Under the pieces are notes generated by a model. That model did no database searches and had not been told where the DNA came from. It saw only the letters and a program-made list of their open reading frames with translations. A stretch of 64,000 nucleotides of DNA from Rummeliibacillus pycnus_A (lineage in GTDB: Bacteria; Bacillota; Bacilli; Bacillales_A; Planococcaceae): assembly GCF_044359855.1 (NCBI RefSeq), contig NZ_CP132291.1, positions 2,728,001 to 2,792,000 of the forward strand. Direction: 5' to 3'. This document shows, piece by piece, positions 34,379-44,095 of this stretch (position 1 is its first letter; every line of letters begins with the position of its first letter). A program made the position numbers and the translations under genes.

Positions 34379-34411
34379 ATGTCTGGAGTTTATACTCCAG
34401 ACATTTTTTAT
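34379..34411 (+). terminator. Terminator of the second diguanylate cyclase
   Basis: ATGTCTGGAGT pairs with ACTCCAGACAT, followed by six T. Confidence 0.9.
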
Positions 34412-34572
34412 GTATAAAATTATTCAATGTTGAGAGCCTATAGCTCATGGATAGAATATTACCTAATAAAAATTAAGATATAAATTAGTATTTAATCTAC
34501 ATATTTTTTATTAAGAATAATTCATTTATGATAGAAGTACTTGGTTTTTAATAGGAGGTTTTTAGTAATATT

Positions 34573-35637
34573 ATGCCGATGCTAAATGAGGCTTTTGATT
34601 TTATAAAGTTGTATTATACGGAAAATAATTTGCCAATAGATCAGTTAGAAAAACGACTGAAAGAAGTTGAAAGGGATATTATGGAGTATGGACATTATAC
34701 ACATACTTCAGATGAACTCGCTTACGGGGCAAAAGTGGCGTGGCGAAATAGTAATAAGTGTATCGGACGTCTGTTTTGGCAATCGCTACAAGTAAAAGAT
34801 CAACGCGCTATAACAGATGAAGAAACGATTTATGAAAAGCTTTTAGAACATATCGAATTTGCAACGAATAATGGGAAAATACGACCTACCATTTCCATCT
34901 TCGAACCGGAAAAAGTGCGGATTTGGAATCACCAGTTAATTCGTTATGCTGGTTATGAACAAGAAGATGGTTCCGTAATTGGGGATTCTGATTCTCTTAC
35001 TTTTACGAAAAAATGTATTGAATTAGGTTGGCAAGGAGAAGGCGGTCAGTTTGATGTATTGCCACTAGTTATTCAAATTGAGGATCGTCAACCTCGATTG
35101 TTTGATATCCCGCAAGAATACGTAAAAGAAGTACCTTTGCTACATCCTGAATTTGATTGGTTTGCTGATTTACAATTGAAATGGTATGCAGTACCGATGA
35201 TTTCAAGTATGAAGCTTGAAGTAGGGGGGATAGCATATGCAGCAGCACCATTTAATGGCTGGTATATGGGAACGGAAATTGGCGCCCGTAATTTAGCAGA
35301 TGAACACCGTTATAATCTATTGCCGGTTGTTGCGGAGAAAATGGGTTTAAATATGTCTTCAAGTTCAAGTCTATGGCAAGATCGTGCCTTAGTAGAACTA
35401 AATGCAGCTGTACTTTATTCCTTTAAAGAAGACGGTGTGAGTATTGTTGATCACCATACAGCGGCGCAACAGTTTAAACGTTTTGAGGCAAATGAAGAGA
35501 GTGCAAATCGTGATGTAACAGGAAACTGGACATGGCTAATACCACCGTTATCACCAGCCACAACTCATATTTTCCGTAAGCCCTACGATAATACGAAAAA
35601 ATCGCCTATCTATTCTTATCAAAAAACACCTTATTAA
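34573..35637 (+). CDS. nos: Bacterial nitric oxide synthase, oxygenase domain
   Basis: It oxidises arginine to citrulline and nitric oxide with heme and tetrahydrofolate/biopterin. The 354-residue length is that of the Bacillus/Staphylococcus enzymes, which lack the reductase domain and borrow cellular flavodoxin-type reductants. The heme-ligand Cys is C63 in WRNSNKCIGRLFW, and the arginine-binding Trp and Glu lie in GWYMGTEIG. AGGAGG lies 14 bases before the ATG, longer than usual, and no other start is possible. It stands alone. NO is known to protect Bacillus against peroxide and some antibiotics. Confidence 0.94.
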   Translation: MPMLNEAFDFIKLYYTENNLPIDQLEKRLKEVERDIMEYGHYTHTSDELAYGAKVAWRNSNKCIGRLFWQSLQVKDQRAITDEETIYEKLLEHIEFATNNGKIRPTISIFEPEKVRIWNHQLIRYAGYEQEDGSVIGDSDSLTFTKKCIELGWQGEGGQFDVLPLVIQIEDRQPRLFDIPQEYVKEVPLLHPEFDWFADLQLKWYAVPMISSMKLEVGGIAYAAAPFNGWYMGTEIGARNLADEHRYNLLPVVAEKMGLNMSSSSSLWQDRALVELNAAVLYSFKEDGVSIVDHHTAAQQFKRFEANEESANRDVTGNWTWLIPPLSPATTHIFRKPYDNTKKSPIYSYQKTPY

Positions 35638-35666
35638 TATTGGATTATAAACAAGAAAATTACATT

Positions 35667-35717
35667 AAATACATCGTTCCATTAAGTTTCAATGTAATGT
35701 GAGAGATGTATTTTTGT
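35667..35717 (+). terminator. Probable terminator after nos
   Basis: AAATACATC pairs with GATGTATTT around a 28-base loop, followed by TTGTTTT. It is weaker than its neighbours. Confidence 0.45.
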
Positions 35718-35790
35718 TTTAATTACTGTAAATGAATTCATTTGTAAAGATAATTGCACACTATTTATTTAATGATAAACAGTAAGGAAC

Positions 35791-35834
35791 AAAAAATCTT
35801 GAGCGACATTACGTAGTCGCTCAAGATTTTTTTT
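35791..35834. terminator. Bidirectional terminator downstream of the CynX-like gene
   Basis: AATCTTGAGCGAC pairs with GTCGCTCAAGATT, with an A-run before and a T-run after. Confidence 0.88.
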
Positions 35835-37047
35835 ACTTTTCTGGTGTTACAAAGCGGTCTTTTGCTGAGATCCATGCGGAGATTATTAAACCGACAACTG
35901 TGATGGCGTAAAGTATGTTTGCTGCATGCCAGCTATCCCATAAATCATGTATATATCCGTAAAGAACGGGTCCAACAGCTGCGAGTAGGTATCCAACAGA
36001 TTGTGCTGTGCCAGAAAGTTCTGCTGCCTCTAATGCATTGCGAGAACGTAAAGAGAAATACATCATCGCAAGTCCAAATGATGCCCCACCTGCCAGTCCG
36101 AGAAGAATCATCCATAGCATTGTTAGTGAGGTCCAATTCATTAATATTCCTGCGAACCCAACTACATAGAATGTACCAAACATTACTACAAGTGAGCGTT
36201 GATCAGATTTTCGCCCCGCTAAAATAGGAATGAGAAAAGTCATTGGTAATTGTGAAAATTGCATAATAGAGAACATCCACCCTGCTTGATTTGCACTCAT
36301 TCCTTGGGATTCCAACATTGCTGGAATCCAAGCTGCTGTTGTATAGAATATTAATGATTGCAATCCCATTGCTAGTGTAATTGCCCAAGTTAAAGGATAT
36401 TTCCAAATGGGTTTACTTAGTTTCGCGTCATTATGATTTTCTTGTATCGCTACTTTCTGGCGTAATTGTGGTAACCATACAATTATTGCGATAATGGCAA
36501 GAATAATCCAGCAACCAAGTGCACCTTTCCAACCGAAAGCGGTACCAGCTATTGGATAGCTAATCCCAGCTGCAACGCTTGCTGAGATATTCATTGCAAC
36601 CGTGAAGATAGATGTTAGTAAGCCTACTTGTAATGGGAATTTTAACTTAATAAGAGCTGGAAGCAAAACATTACCAAATGCTATAGCAATCCCGATTAAT
36701 GTAGTTCCTAATAATAGGAAGAAAGTATCTCCAAGTGAACGTATGAAAATACCGACTGTTAATATAACCATTGCAACTAGTAGTGTTTTTTCGAATCCAA
36801 ATATTCTGGCGAATTTTGGCGCAAATGGTGACACAATTGCAAATGCAAGTAAAGGGATGGTTGTTATAAACCCTGCTAGTACATTCGAAATATCCAAGCC
36901 TTCTTTTATGTAAGAAATAATTGGACCTACAGAAGTTAGTGGTGAACGTAATGTAGCAGCAATGAAAATAATGCCTAGCACGAGTATCCAAGTATTTCGA
37001 TTCCAAGGTATTTTTTTACTTTCTCTAGAGGATTGTTGTGAAGTCAA
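35833..37047 (-). CDS. CynX/NimT-family MFS transporter
   Basis: A membrane transporter of 404 aa with about 12 hydrophobic segments. The early pattern LRSPLTSVGPIISYI and the later GLAGGASFGLAMMYFSLRS are typical of the CynX/NimT group (cyanate, nitroimidazole, YycB-like). The substrate is unknown. The start is TTG at 37047, with AGGAGG eight bases upstream. It is a single gene, convergent with nos. Confidence 0.85.
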   Translation of the reverse strand: MTSQQSSRESKKIPWNRNTWILVLGIIFIAATLRSPLTSVGPIISYIKEGLDISNVLAGFITTIPLLAFAIVSPFAPKFARIFGFEKTLLVAMVILTVGIFIRSLGDTFFLLLGTTLIGIAIAFGNVLLPALIKLKFPLQVGLLTSIFTVAMNISASVAAGISYPIAGTAFGWKGALGCWIILAIIAIIVWLPQLRQKVAIQENHNDAKLSKPIWKYPLTWAITLAMGLQSLIFYTTAAWIPAMLESQGMSANQAGWMFSIMQFSQLPMTFLIPILAGRKSDQRSLVVMFGTFYVVGFAGILMNWTSLTMLWMILLGLAGGASFGLAMMYFSLRSRNALEAAELSGTAQSVGYLLAAVGPVLYGYIHDLWDSWHAANILYAITVVGLIISAWISAKDRFVTPEK

Positions 37048-37187
37048 TTTCTTTACCTCCTTTGTAATTAAGATTCTTTAGCAACCGTATCATTAATAGA
37101 TAGTAAATTTCAATATTTCGACATAAAATAAGAGGTTATGACATTTATAAAACTTTTATTGTATTAAAATACCATATGCTTTATGTC

Positions 37188-37216
37188 TTGTTATCGAGGA
37201 TACCTTGTATTATAAT
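37188..37216 (+). promoter_or_regulatory. Sigma-A promoter of lysP
   Basis: TTGTTA, 17-base spacer, TATAAT; about 45 bases before the lysine riboswitch. Confidence 0.85.
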
Positions 37217-37260
37217 GGGAAACGTATTGAAATTATATATTGCATGCCTCATCCAATAGG

Positions 37261-37434
37261 TGAGGTAGAGGTCGCGATATTCATGAGTATGATCGACGAG
37301 ATGAAAAAGCATTAACGACTCGATTAAAAAGGGAATATTGCCGAAGTGTTGGTAAGCTTTTTATTAACAATGCTGGGGCTGTTATCGAAAGGTACAGAAC
37401 TGTCACGTCTGAAACGACGTGTTGAGCTATCTTT
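37261..37434 (+). promoter_or_regulatory. Lysine riboswitch (L box)
   Basis: The conserved blocks are in order: AGGTAGAGGTCGCG, TCATGAGTA, AGGGAATATTGCCGAAG, TGCTGGGGCTG, GAAAGGTACAGAACTGTCACG. P1 is AGGTAG (37263) with CTATCT (37427). It controls the lysine permease gene that follows, through the terminator at 37457. Confidence 0.93.
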
Positions 37435-37456
37435 ATCAAGGTTGATGGGGGATTTT

Positions 37457-37500
37457 AGATACCATCTCAAGCATCCTTGTGATGGTATTTTTATTTTTAT
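37457..37500 (+). terminator. Riboswitch-controlled terminator of lysP
   Basis: GATACCATC pairs with GATGGTATT, followed by a T-rich run, between the L box and the coding start. It is expected to form when lysine is bound. Confidence 0.85.
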
Positions 37501-37577
37501 AGCTACGGGCTCGTGTCCGAAGCTGAATTGACTTCAACCCGACCTTTCTTGCAATGAAAATGGGAAAGAGGAGAGCT

Positions 37578-39050
37578 ATGAGTACAAAAAATACAAGCTC
37601 TGGTGAACAACCGAGCTTAAATAGAGGTTTAAAAAGTCGTCATATTACGATGATTTCGCTTGGTGGAACCATCGGTACAGGTTTGCTATTAGCAAGTGGT
37701 AATTCGATTGCTGCTGCTGGACCTGGTGGAGCATTACTAGCCTATGGTTTGATAGGGATTATGGTATTCTTCTTGATGACAAGTCTTGGAGAAATGGCTG
37801 CATACATGCCAGTCTCTGGTTCGTTTAATACGTATGCTTCAAAATTTATCGATCCAGCATTAGGATTTGCACTAGGTTGGAACTATTGGTATAACTGGGC
37901 TATTACAATTGCGGCGGAAATTTCAGCTGTATCCATTGTGATGAAATATTGGTTCCCAGACACGCCTTCATTTATTTGGAGCGCAGCGTTTCTAGTGATT
38001 ATTTTTGTGTTAAATTACTTATCTGTTAATAGTTTTGGAGAAAGTGAATATTGGTTTGCTTTCATTAAAGTAGCTACAGTTATTATCTTCTTGATTGTCA
38101 GCTTCTTAATGATTTTTGGAATTCTTGGAGGCAAAGCACCAGTTGGATTTACAAATTTCTTTAAAGGTGATGCACCTTTCCACGGTGGTTTCTTTGCAAC
38201 ATTTGGTATTTTCTTAGCTGCAGGATTCTCATTCCAGGGAACAGAATTACTTGGTATTACTGCCGGGGAAACAAAAAATCCTGGTAAAACAATTCCAAAA
38301 GCAGTTCGTCAAATTTTCTGGCGAATCTTGTTGTTCTATATTCTGGCGATATTAGCTATTAGTTTGTTAATCCCTTATACAGATCCACGTCTTGCTAATA
38401 GTGATGATGTAACAGTAAGTCCATTTACTTTAGTATTTGAAAATGCAGGTATTGCTTTTGCAGCATCTATTATGAACGCTGTTATATTAACAGCTATTTT
38501 ATCTGCTGGTAACTCTGGTTTATATGCATCATCTCGTACACTATGGCAATTAGCGATGGAAGGTAAAGCACCTAAAATCTTTAAAAAATTAAACAAACGT
38601 GGAGTACCAGTTGCTGCACTTGTTGCAACAGTTCTAGTAGCTTGTTTATCATTCTTAGCATCATTATTTGGTACAGGTACTGTATATATTTGGTTGTTAA
38701 ATGCTTCAGGTATGTGCGGATTTATTGCATGGTTAGGGATTGCGGCAAGTCATTATCGTTTCCGCAAAGCATATGTTGCACAAGGTCATGACTTATCTGA
38801 ACTACCTTATCGCTCAAGATTCTTCCCATTTGGTCCGATCTTTGCGTTTGTATTATGTTTGATTGTAGTATTAGGACAAAACTATACAGCATTTACGGGA
38901 GATCATATCGATTGGTACGGTATATTAGTATCTTATATCGGTTTACCAATCTTCTTAATCCTGTGGTTCGGTTACAAATGGAAACATAAAACTAAAATTG
39001 TTCGTTTAGAGGATGCGGATTTTACATCTGATCGACCAAATCACGGTTAA
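37578..39050 (+). CDS. lysP: Lysine-specific permease
   Basis: This is an amino-acid/proton symporter of the APC family. The product is 490 aa with about 12 membrane helices. The first helix carries the signature SLGGTIGTGLLLASG, and FQGTELLGITAGE lies in helix 6. The lysine riboswitch upstream makes lysine the likely substrate, as lysine-box control is known for lysine transport genes. The start is the ATG at 37578, with AAAGAGGAG upstream; the in-frame ATG at 37554 has no site. It is a single gene with a terminator on each side. Confidence 0.9.
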   Translation: MSTKNTSSGEQPSLNRGLKSRHITMISLGGTIGTGLLLASGNSIAAAGPGGALLAYGLIGIMVFFLMTSLGEMAAYMPVSGSFNTYASKFIDPALGFALGWNYWYNWAITIAAEISAVSIVMKYWFPDTPSFIWSAAFLVIIFVLNYLSVNSFGESEYWFAFIKVATVIIFLIVSFLMIFGILGGKAPVGFTNFFKGDAPFHGGFFATFGIFLAAGFSFQGTELLGITAGETKNPGKTIPKAVRQIFWRILLFYILAILAISLLIPYTDPRLANSDDVTVSPFTLVFENAGIAFAASIMNAVILTAILSAGNSGLYASSRTLWQLAMEGKAPKIFKKLNKRGVPVAALVATVLVACLSFLASLFGTGTVYIWLLNASGMCGFIAWLGIAASHYRFRKAYVAQGHDLSELPYRSRFFPFGPIFAFVLCLIVVLGQNYTAFTGDHIDWYGILVSYIGLPIFLILWFGYKWKHKTKIVRLEDADFTSDRPNHG

Positions 39051-39053
39051 TTA

Positions 39054-39104
39054 AAAGGCTAATCTATCTCAGGGAAGATACCTGAAATAGATTAGCTTTT
39101 TTTA
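39054..39104 (+). terminator. Terminator of lysP
   Basis: AAGGCTAATCTAT and CAGG pair with CCTG and ATAGATTAGCTT, followed by a T-run. Confidence 0.9.
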
Positions 39105-39243
39105 AAGGATTAAAGGGTGAATCAGCGTATATTTATGATTATAAACGTCGTTAATGTTCGCATAATGCCTATATTTCCGCTTATATATTTGTAAATATTC
39201 GGGTTTTAAACATTTCTGAATAGTTTTATATTTAAATATTTTG

Positions 39244-39271
39244 TTGAAATTTGTCTATAGCGTGCTATAAT
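39244..39271 (+). promoter_or_regulatory. Sigma-A promoter of xpt-pbuX
   Basis: TTGAAA, 16-base spacer, TATAAT. Confidence 0.8.
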
Positions 39272-39303
39272 TGGGACATTCTCAAATCTAAAACAAAATA
39301 TCA

Positions 39304-39377
39304 TTCACTCATATAATAGCGAGAATATGGCTCGCAAGTCTCTACCAGGTCACCGTAAATGAACTGACTATGAGCAG
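39304..39377 (+). promoter_or_regulatory. Guanine (purine) riboswitch
   Basis: The xpt-type aptamer is clear: CACTCATATAAT, ATATGGC, AAGTCTCTACC, CACCGTAAATG, GACTATGAG. The C in GACTA is the specificity base for guanine/hypoxanthine (adenine types have U). A run of T at 39493-39500 marks the likely expression platform; I could not draw its hairpin with confidence. Confidence 0.93.
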
Positions 39378-39612
39378 CAATAAATAGTAATAAGTTTACT
39401 TAAGTAGTATTCTCTTTACTATTCCTTTCGACTCTGTAGCTCGAAGGACTTTGCTCCACTCGTAGATGATTGGATGTACAAGTTCTTTGGGCTTTTTTAT
39501 TTTGGTTCTATCAATTTGTTAGGCATTTTAAAGTCTTACTCCAATAGTTGATATAGAATCTACATTATTAAAGGAATATCAAGAAAACGAAACAAGAAGG
39601 GAGATCCTAAAG

Positions 39613-40182
39613 TTGAAAGCACTTCAGGACAAAATCGTAAGTGAAGGTAAAGTTTTATCAGGAGACGTTTTAAAAGTAGATTCATTCTTAAATCATCAAA
39701 TCGATCCAAAACTCATGCAAGAAATCGGACAAGAATTTGCTGATCTATATAAAGATGCAGGTTTAACAAAAATCCTTACGATTGAATCTTCAGGTATCGC
39801 ACCAGCAGTAATGGCGGGTCTGATTTTAGGAATCCCTGTTGTCTTTGCTCGTAAACGTAAATCTGTAACATTAACAGATAACTTCTATTCTGCAGATGTT
39901 TACTCATTCACGAAGAAAGTAACAAGTACAATTTCTGTCTCAAAAGATTATTTAAATAATGATGATGTTGTTTTAATCATCGATGATTTCTTAGCAAACG
40001 GAGAAGCTGCCAAAGGTTTACTGGATATTGTAAAACAAGCAGGTGCTACTACAAGTGGTATCGGTATTGTGATCGAAAAAGGTTTCCAACCTGGAGGCCA
40101 ATTATTACGCGAACAAGGTTATCGCGTTGATTCATTAGCTATTGTTTCTTCATTAGAAAACGAAAAAGTACAATTTGCTTAG
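39613..40182 (+). CDS. xpt: Xanthine phosphoribosyltransferase
   Basis: It salvages xanthine to XMP using PRPP in the cytoplasm. The 189-residue protein matches the Xpt family from MKALQDKIVSEG onward. The PRPP-binding loop is VVLIIDDFLANGEAAKGL (about 117-134), with the substrate loop near ESSGIAPAV. The start is TTG at 39613, with GAAGGGAG upstream. Its stop codon is part of the AGGAGG of pbuX, so the genes form an operon under the guanine riboswitch. Confidence 0.95.
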   Translation: MKALQDKIVSEGKVLSGDVLKVDSFLNHQIDPKLMQEIGQEFADLYKDAGLTKILTIESSGIAPAVMAGLILGIPVVFARKRKSVTLTDNFYSADVYSFTKKVTSTISVSKDYLNNDDVVLIIDDFLANGEAAKGLLDIVKQAGATTSGIGIVIEKGFQPGGQLLREQGYRVDSLAIVSSLENEKVQFA

Positions 40183-40197
40183 GAGGCAACTGATCAA

Positions 40198-41544
40198 ATG
40201 AACAAGGTAAAACTTGCAACACTTGGGATTCAGCATTTACTAGCAATGTATGCAGGAGCAATTTTAGTGCCATTAATTATTGGTGGCGCTCTAAAATTTG
40301 ATTCAACTCAGTTAACGTATTTAGTATCCATTGATATTATGATGTGCGGACTTGCTACATTATTACAAGTTGCGCGTGGTAAAGTATTTGGTATCGGATT
40401 ACCATTAGTACTTGGATGTACATTTACAGCTGTAACACCAATTATTGGGATTGGTACGGATTTCGGCTTAGGAGCTATATATGGTGCAGTCATCGCATCA
40501 GGTATAATCGTTGTTCTTATTTCAGGAGTATTCGGTAAATTGGTAAAATTCTTCCCGCCAATCGTTACAGGTTGTGTTGTTACAATTATCGGGGTTACAT
40601 TAATTCCAGTAGCTATTAATAATGCTGGTGGTGGTCAAGGAGCACCAAATTTCGGTTCTGCTTCTAACATTTCACTTGCTTTTGGTACATTAATCGCCAT
40701 CATTTTGTTGTATCGTTTTACTAAAGGTTTCGTTCGTTCAATTGCTATTTTAATAGGTTTAGTGCTTGGCACTGTAGCTGCGACTTTCATGGGTATGGTA
40801 GATTTCACACCTGTTAAAGATGCTGCATGGGGCCAAATTGTAACACCATTCTATTTTTCAACTCCAGAATTTCATGTTGTACCTATCATCACAATGACAT
40901 TGGTTGCACTTGTATCACTTGTTGAATCAACTGGTTCATATTTTGCTTTAAGTGAAATGACAAATACACCAATTGACGATAAAGCACTTGCTCGTGGTTA
41001 TCGATCAGAAGGTTTAGCTTCTATTATTGGTGGTATTTTCAACTCATTCCCATACACTGCATTTTCTCAAAATGTTGGTTTAATGCAACTAACTGGTGTA
41101 AAAAATCGTGCAGTTATCTTTATCACAGGAATCCTACTTGTATCACTAGGTTTCTTACCTAAAATTGCTGCATTAACAACAATTATCCCAATTCCTGTAC
41201 TTGGTGGTGCAATGATTGCTATGTTCGGTATGGTTATCTCTCAAGGGATTAAAATGTTAGGTACTGCTATTGGTGAGTCAGAAGGTAATGCCATGATCAT
41301 TGCTTGTGCAATTGGTATGGGTCTTGGTGTAACAGTTGTTCCTGATATCTTCAAAGTGCTACCAGAAACTCTTCGCATTTTAACTAGTAACGGTATTGTT
41401 GCTGGTAGTGTTACAGCAATCGTGTTAAATATCATCTTCAACATGATTCCATGGAGACGTGAAAAACAAGTTGAAGTGGAGCATGTACAAGTAAATGAAG
41501 AAGTGAAGGAAGCAAATTCAAAATTCACTGAAAAACATGCTTAA
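40198..41544 (+). CDS. pbuX: Xanthine permease
   Basis: A nucleobase:cation symporter of the NCS2/UraA-UapA family, 448 aa with about 12-14 membrane helices. The conserved VESTGSYFALSEMT stretch (about 241-254) and the NAT motif region QNVGLMQLTGVKNR identify the family. It lies in an operon with xpt, which fixes xanthine as the probable substrate. AGGAGG overlaps the xpt stop. A strong terminator follows. Confidence 0.93.
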   Translation: MNKVKLATLGIQHLLAMYAGAILVPLIIGGALKFDSTQLTYLVSIDIMMCGLATLLQVARGKVFGIGLPLVLGCTFTAVTPIIGIGTDFGLGAIYGAVIASGIIVVLISGVFGKLVKFFPPIVTGCVVTIIGVTLIPVAINNAGGGQGAPNFGSASNISLAFGTLIAIILLYRFTKGFVRSIAILIGLVLGTVAATFMGMVDFTPVKDAAWGQIVTPFYFSTPEFHVVPIITMTLVALVSLVESTGSYFALSEMTNTPIDDKALARGYRSEGLASIIGGIFNSFPYTAFSQNVGLMQLTGVKNRAVIFITGILLVSLGFLPKIAALTTIIPIPVLGGAMIAMFGMVISQGIKMLGTAIGESEGNAMIIACAIGMGLGVTVVPDIFKVLPETLRILTSNGIVAGSVTAIVLNIIFNMIPWRREKQVEVEHVQVNEEVKEANSKFTEKHA

Positions 41545-41556
41545 TAATTAAACAAG

Positions 41557-41594
41557 TAATAGCCTCATCCGAAAAGGACGAGGCTATTTTTTAT
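41557..41594 (+). terminator. Terminator of xpt-pbuX
   Basis: AATAGCCTCATCC pairs with GGACGAGGCTATT, followed by T6. Confidence 0.92.
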
Positions 41595-41684
41595 AGTTCA
41601 AGAAAATGAAGTAGTAATGAATGGAACTCTCGGATGAAGTTTTTACACTATGAGAAGACTTACTGGCATTTTGGGTAGACTTGT

Positions 41685-42245
41685 TTATTGTTCCCAGTTC
41701 CTCATTTGTTCTTCTTCAGCAACTACTTGTAAATCATAAGCATTAACTAGAAGAATTTCATAGTTATACTTGTCGGCATATTGCTCGGCAAGTTTTTTTA
41801 TAAATTTCGGAGATCCTTCATTCTCTTCATCATAAATAATTAAAATACCATCGGAATTTTTGAGAAAGAATTTATTTTTCTCGATAAATTGCCAAGGGCC
41901 TTCATATGGTCGCTTTGTAAGGCTCGTCACAAAGTCGGCCTGTGCTAAAATCATTTCATATTTTTCTTGCTTTGCTTCATTCCAATTCTTTTCTTGATCT
42001 AAAAATGGTGTCATAATGGCATATTTTAATTCTGGATACTCCAATTGTAAGTCCATAACAACTTCAGCAGCCCATGTTTCAACACCTAGTTGTCCACTTA
42101 AAATGACCCACTCAAGTCCATCTTCAATCAGTGGTATTAATCGATCCTGTATTGCTTTTTTGATAATTGGTAAACCAGGATGGCTATCGTTGAAAATGCC
42201 TAGTTCATGTGCTTTGTAACCTGTAATGACAAGTCGGTTTAGCAT
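41685..42245 (-). CDS. ypsA: YpsA-like SLOG-domain protein (DUF1273)
   Basis: A 186-residue cytoplasmic protein with the start MLNRLVITGYKAHELGIF and the inner WVILSGQLGVETWAAEVV typical of YpsA. The SLOG (Rossmann-like) fold is thought to bind nucleotides or their derivatives; in Bacillus YpsA is linked to cell division and stress, but its reaction is not known. AAGGAGAC precedes the ATG. The usual neighbour gpsB is not present here, so the gene has moved compared with B. subtilis. Confidence 0.85.
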   Translation of the reverse strand: MLNRLVITGYKAHELGIFNDSHPGLPIIKKAIQDRLIPLIEDGLEWVILSGQLGVETWAAEVVMDLQLEYPELKYAIMTPFLDQEKNWNEAKQEKYEMILAQADFVTSLTKRPYEGPWQFIEKNKFFLKNSDGILIIYDEENEGSPKFIKKLAEQYADKYNYEILLVNAYDLQVVAEEEQMRNWEQ

Positions 42246-42717
42246 AACGAGGTCTCCTTATTAATTTTAAGATAGGGTGTGTTCCACTTCTACGATTATC
42301 CAGCTACAGGTGAATCTCTCGAGATCAAATACTCTTCCCCTCACGCTGTGAGAGGAAAAGGGCGTTTCACTCTTAATATAAAAACCGATTTCCCAAGAAA
42401 CCGGTTGACTGATGTAAATATAGAAGCAGTATTTGTTGTTGATGAAATTACATGTTAAACAGTCCGGTTACATTGAGCAAACAGGTATTCTCATACAAGC
42501 AACAATTTCTGCTTTTTAATTTTACAATAGCTATTTTCTGTTTACAATGGAATGTTTGTGCCGATGAAGGGAATGTTAGATGAATATTTTAGAAGTACGG
42601 CATCTTGAAATTAAATGTATAATTTGTGAATTAAAAGATTAATAGAGTGTATTTTATGGAAAAATAAACTATAATTTAACAGTGCTAATCAATAGAAGGA
42701 AAAATATAGTACAGTTT
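42246..42717. other. Gene-free stretch with orphan hairpins
   Basis: No coding frame is supported. Two hairpins stand out: CCTCACgctGTGAG with flanks near 42340-42360, and AACCGATTTC/GAAACCGGTT at 42383-42406, whose T-run lies on the minus strand. No minus-strand gene ends here, so this may be the remains of a lost gene. Confidence 0.35.
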
Positions 42718-42732
42718 ATGAAAACGTTTCCG
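42718..42732 (+). promoter_or_regulatory. CcpA-type cre-like site upstream of bdhA
   Basis: ATGAAAACGTTTCCG matches the cre consensus (WTGNAANCGNWNNCW) at all but the last base. Its position, 91 bases before bdhA, suits carbon-source control of fermentation. Confidence 0.5.
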
Positions 42733-42822
42733 GAAACCGGCTCATAAAAGAGGCTCATCTACCTCACGGTTATTAAAATTTTTATAAAGTTAGAAATTAT
42801 AATTTTCTAGGAGGGTTTAACA

Positions 42823-43872
42823 ATGAAAGCAGCAGTATGGCATGGTAAAAAGGACATTCGTGTAGAAGAAAAAGAGTTAAAACCTTTAAAAGATAATGAA
42901 GTAACAGTTCGTGTTGCATGGGCAGGTATCTGTGGTAGTGACTTACACGAATATCAAGAAGGACCTGTATTTGTACCAGTAGAAAAAGTTGACGAATTAA
43001 CAGGAGAAATTGCTCCAATTATCATGGGTCATGAATTTGCTGGCGTAATTGAAACAGTCGGTAAAGACGTAAAAAATTATAAAGTAGGAGATCGTGTAGT
43101 TGTGAACCCAACATTAACACATGGTAATAAACCAGAAGATATAGATTGTTATGATGGCTTTAGCTTCATCGGTTTACATGGTGATGGTGGTTTTTCAAAA
43201 TTTGCGAATGCTCCAGAATCTAACCTATATCGTTTACCTGAAACTTTAACACTTCAAGATGGTGCTCTAGTAGAACCAACTGCTGTAGCAGTACAAGCTG
43301 TTAAAGAGGGTAACTTGAAATTTGGTGATACAGTAGCAATCTACGGTGCCGGTCCAATCGGTTTACTTACAACAATTGCAGCAAAAGCAGCTGGTGCAAG
43401 CAAAATCATCGTTCTTGATCTTTCTGAAACTCGTTTAGAAAAAGCCAAAGAACTTGGTGCTACTCATATCATTAATTCTGGTAAAGTAGATGGCCCTACA
43501 ACTGTTCGCGATATCGTACCTGGTGGTGTAGACGTAACATTCGAAGTTGCGGGTGTTGCTCCAACATTTATACAAGCAATCGATTCAACTCGTGCACGCG
43601 GTACGATGGTTATCGTATCAATCTTTGCACGTCCAATCGAATGGAATCCATTACATTTAACAAACACGGGTGTTAAAATTACTTCTACAATTGCATATAC
43701 ACCAACTTCTTTCCAACAAACTGTAGACTTAATGGGTACGGGCCAATTGAAACCACAGGGTATTGTAACATCTCAAATCGTACTAGACGATATCGTAGAA
43801 AAAGGCTTCGAAGCATTAACAAACGATAAATCACAGGCTAAAATCCTTGTTGAATTAAGCGGGGAAAAATAA
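42823..43872 (+). CDS. bdhA: (R,R)-2,3-butanediol dehydrogenase
   Basis: A zinc-dependent medium-chain dehydrogenase that interconverts acetoin and 2,3-butanediol with NAD(H), 349 aa. The catalytic-zinc Cys is in WAGICGSDLHEY, with GHEFAG and the later Glu region (VEPTAVAV). The NAD site is YGAGPIGLL. As in other butanediol dehydrogenases the four structural-zinc Cys are absent. GGAGGG lies before the ATG. It is a single gene. The cre-like site upstream fits regulation as an overflow-metabolism enzyme. Confidence 0.9.
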   Translation: MKAAVWHGKKDIRVEEKELKPLKDNEVTVRVAWAGICGSDLHEYQEGPVFVPVEKVDELTGEIAPIIMGHEFAGVIETVGKDVKNYKVGDRVVVNPTLTHGNKPEDIDCYDGFSFIGLHGDGGFSKFANAPESNLYRLPETLTLQDGALVEPTAVAVQAVKEGNLKFGDTVAIYGAGPIGLLTTIAAKAAGASKIIVLDLSETRLEKAKELGATHIINSGKVDGPTTVRDIVPGGVDVTFEVAGVAPTFIQAIDSTRARGTMVIVSIFARPIEWNPLHLTNTGVKITSTIAYTPTSFQQTVDLMGTGQLKPQGIVTSQIVLDDIVEKGFEALTNDKSQAKILVELSGEK

Positions 43873-43913
43873 GTTTTTATAAATTGACTATATTTTTAAA
43901 TAGATAGAAAAAG

Positions 43914-43963
43914 TAAACCTGCAGATACATCCTTAAACTTTGATGTATCTGCAGGTTTTCTTT
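43914..43963 (+). terminator. Terminator of bdhA
   Basis: AACCTGCAGATACATC pairs with GATGTATCTGCAGGTT, followed by TTCTTTAT. Confidence 0.92.
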
Positions 43964-44095
43964 ATTAGGCTATGTTTAACTTGATGGGTGTTTTTAATCA
44001 AAATTTACACAGAATCCCTTTTTCATTGGGCGAATGGTTAAAAATAGCACCCTATACCAAATGTCAATTTAGTAAATAGGGGAATAGGTTTTTGC

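Noticed and set aside
36602..36913. 103-codon plus-strand frame within the CynX-like gene
   Set aside because: It is antisense to a well-supported transporter and shows no protein pattern.
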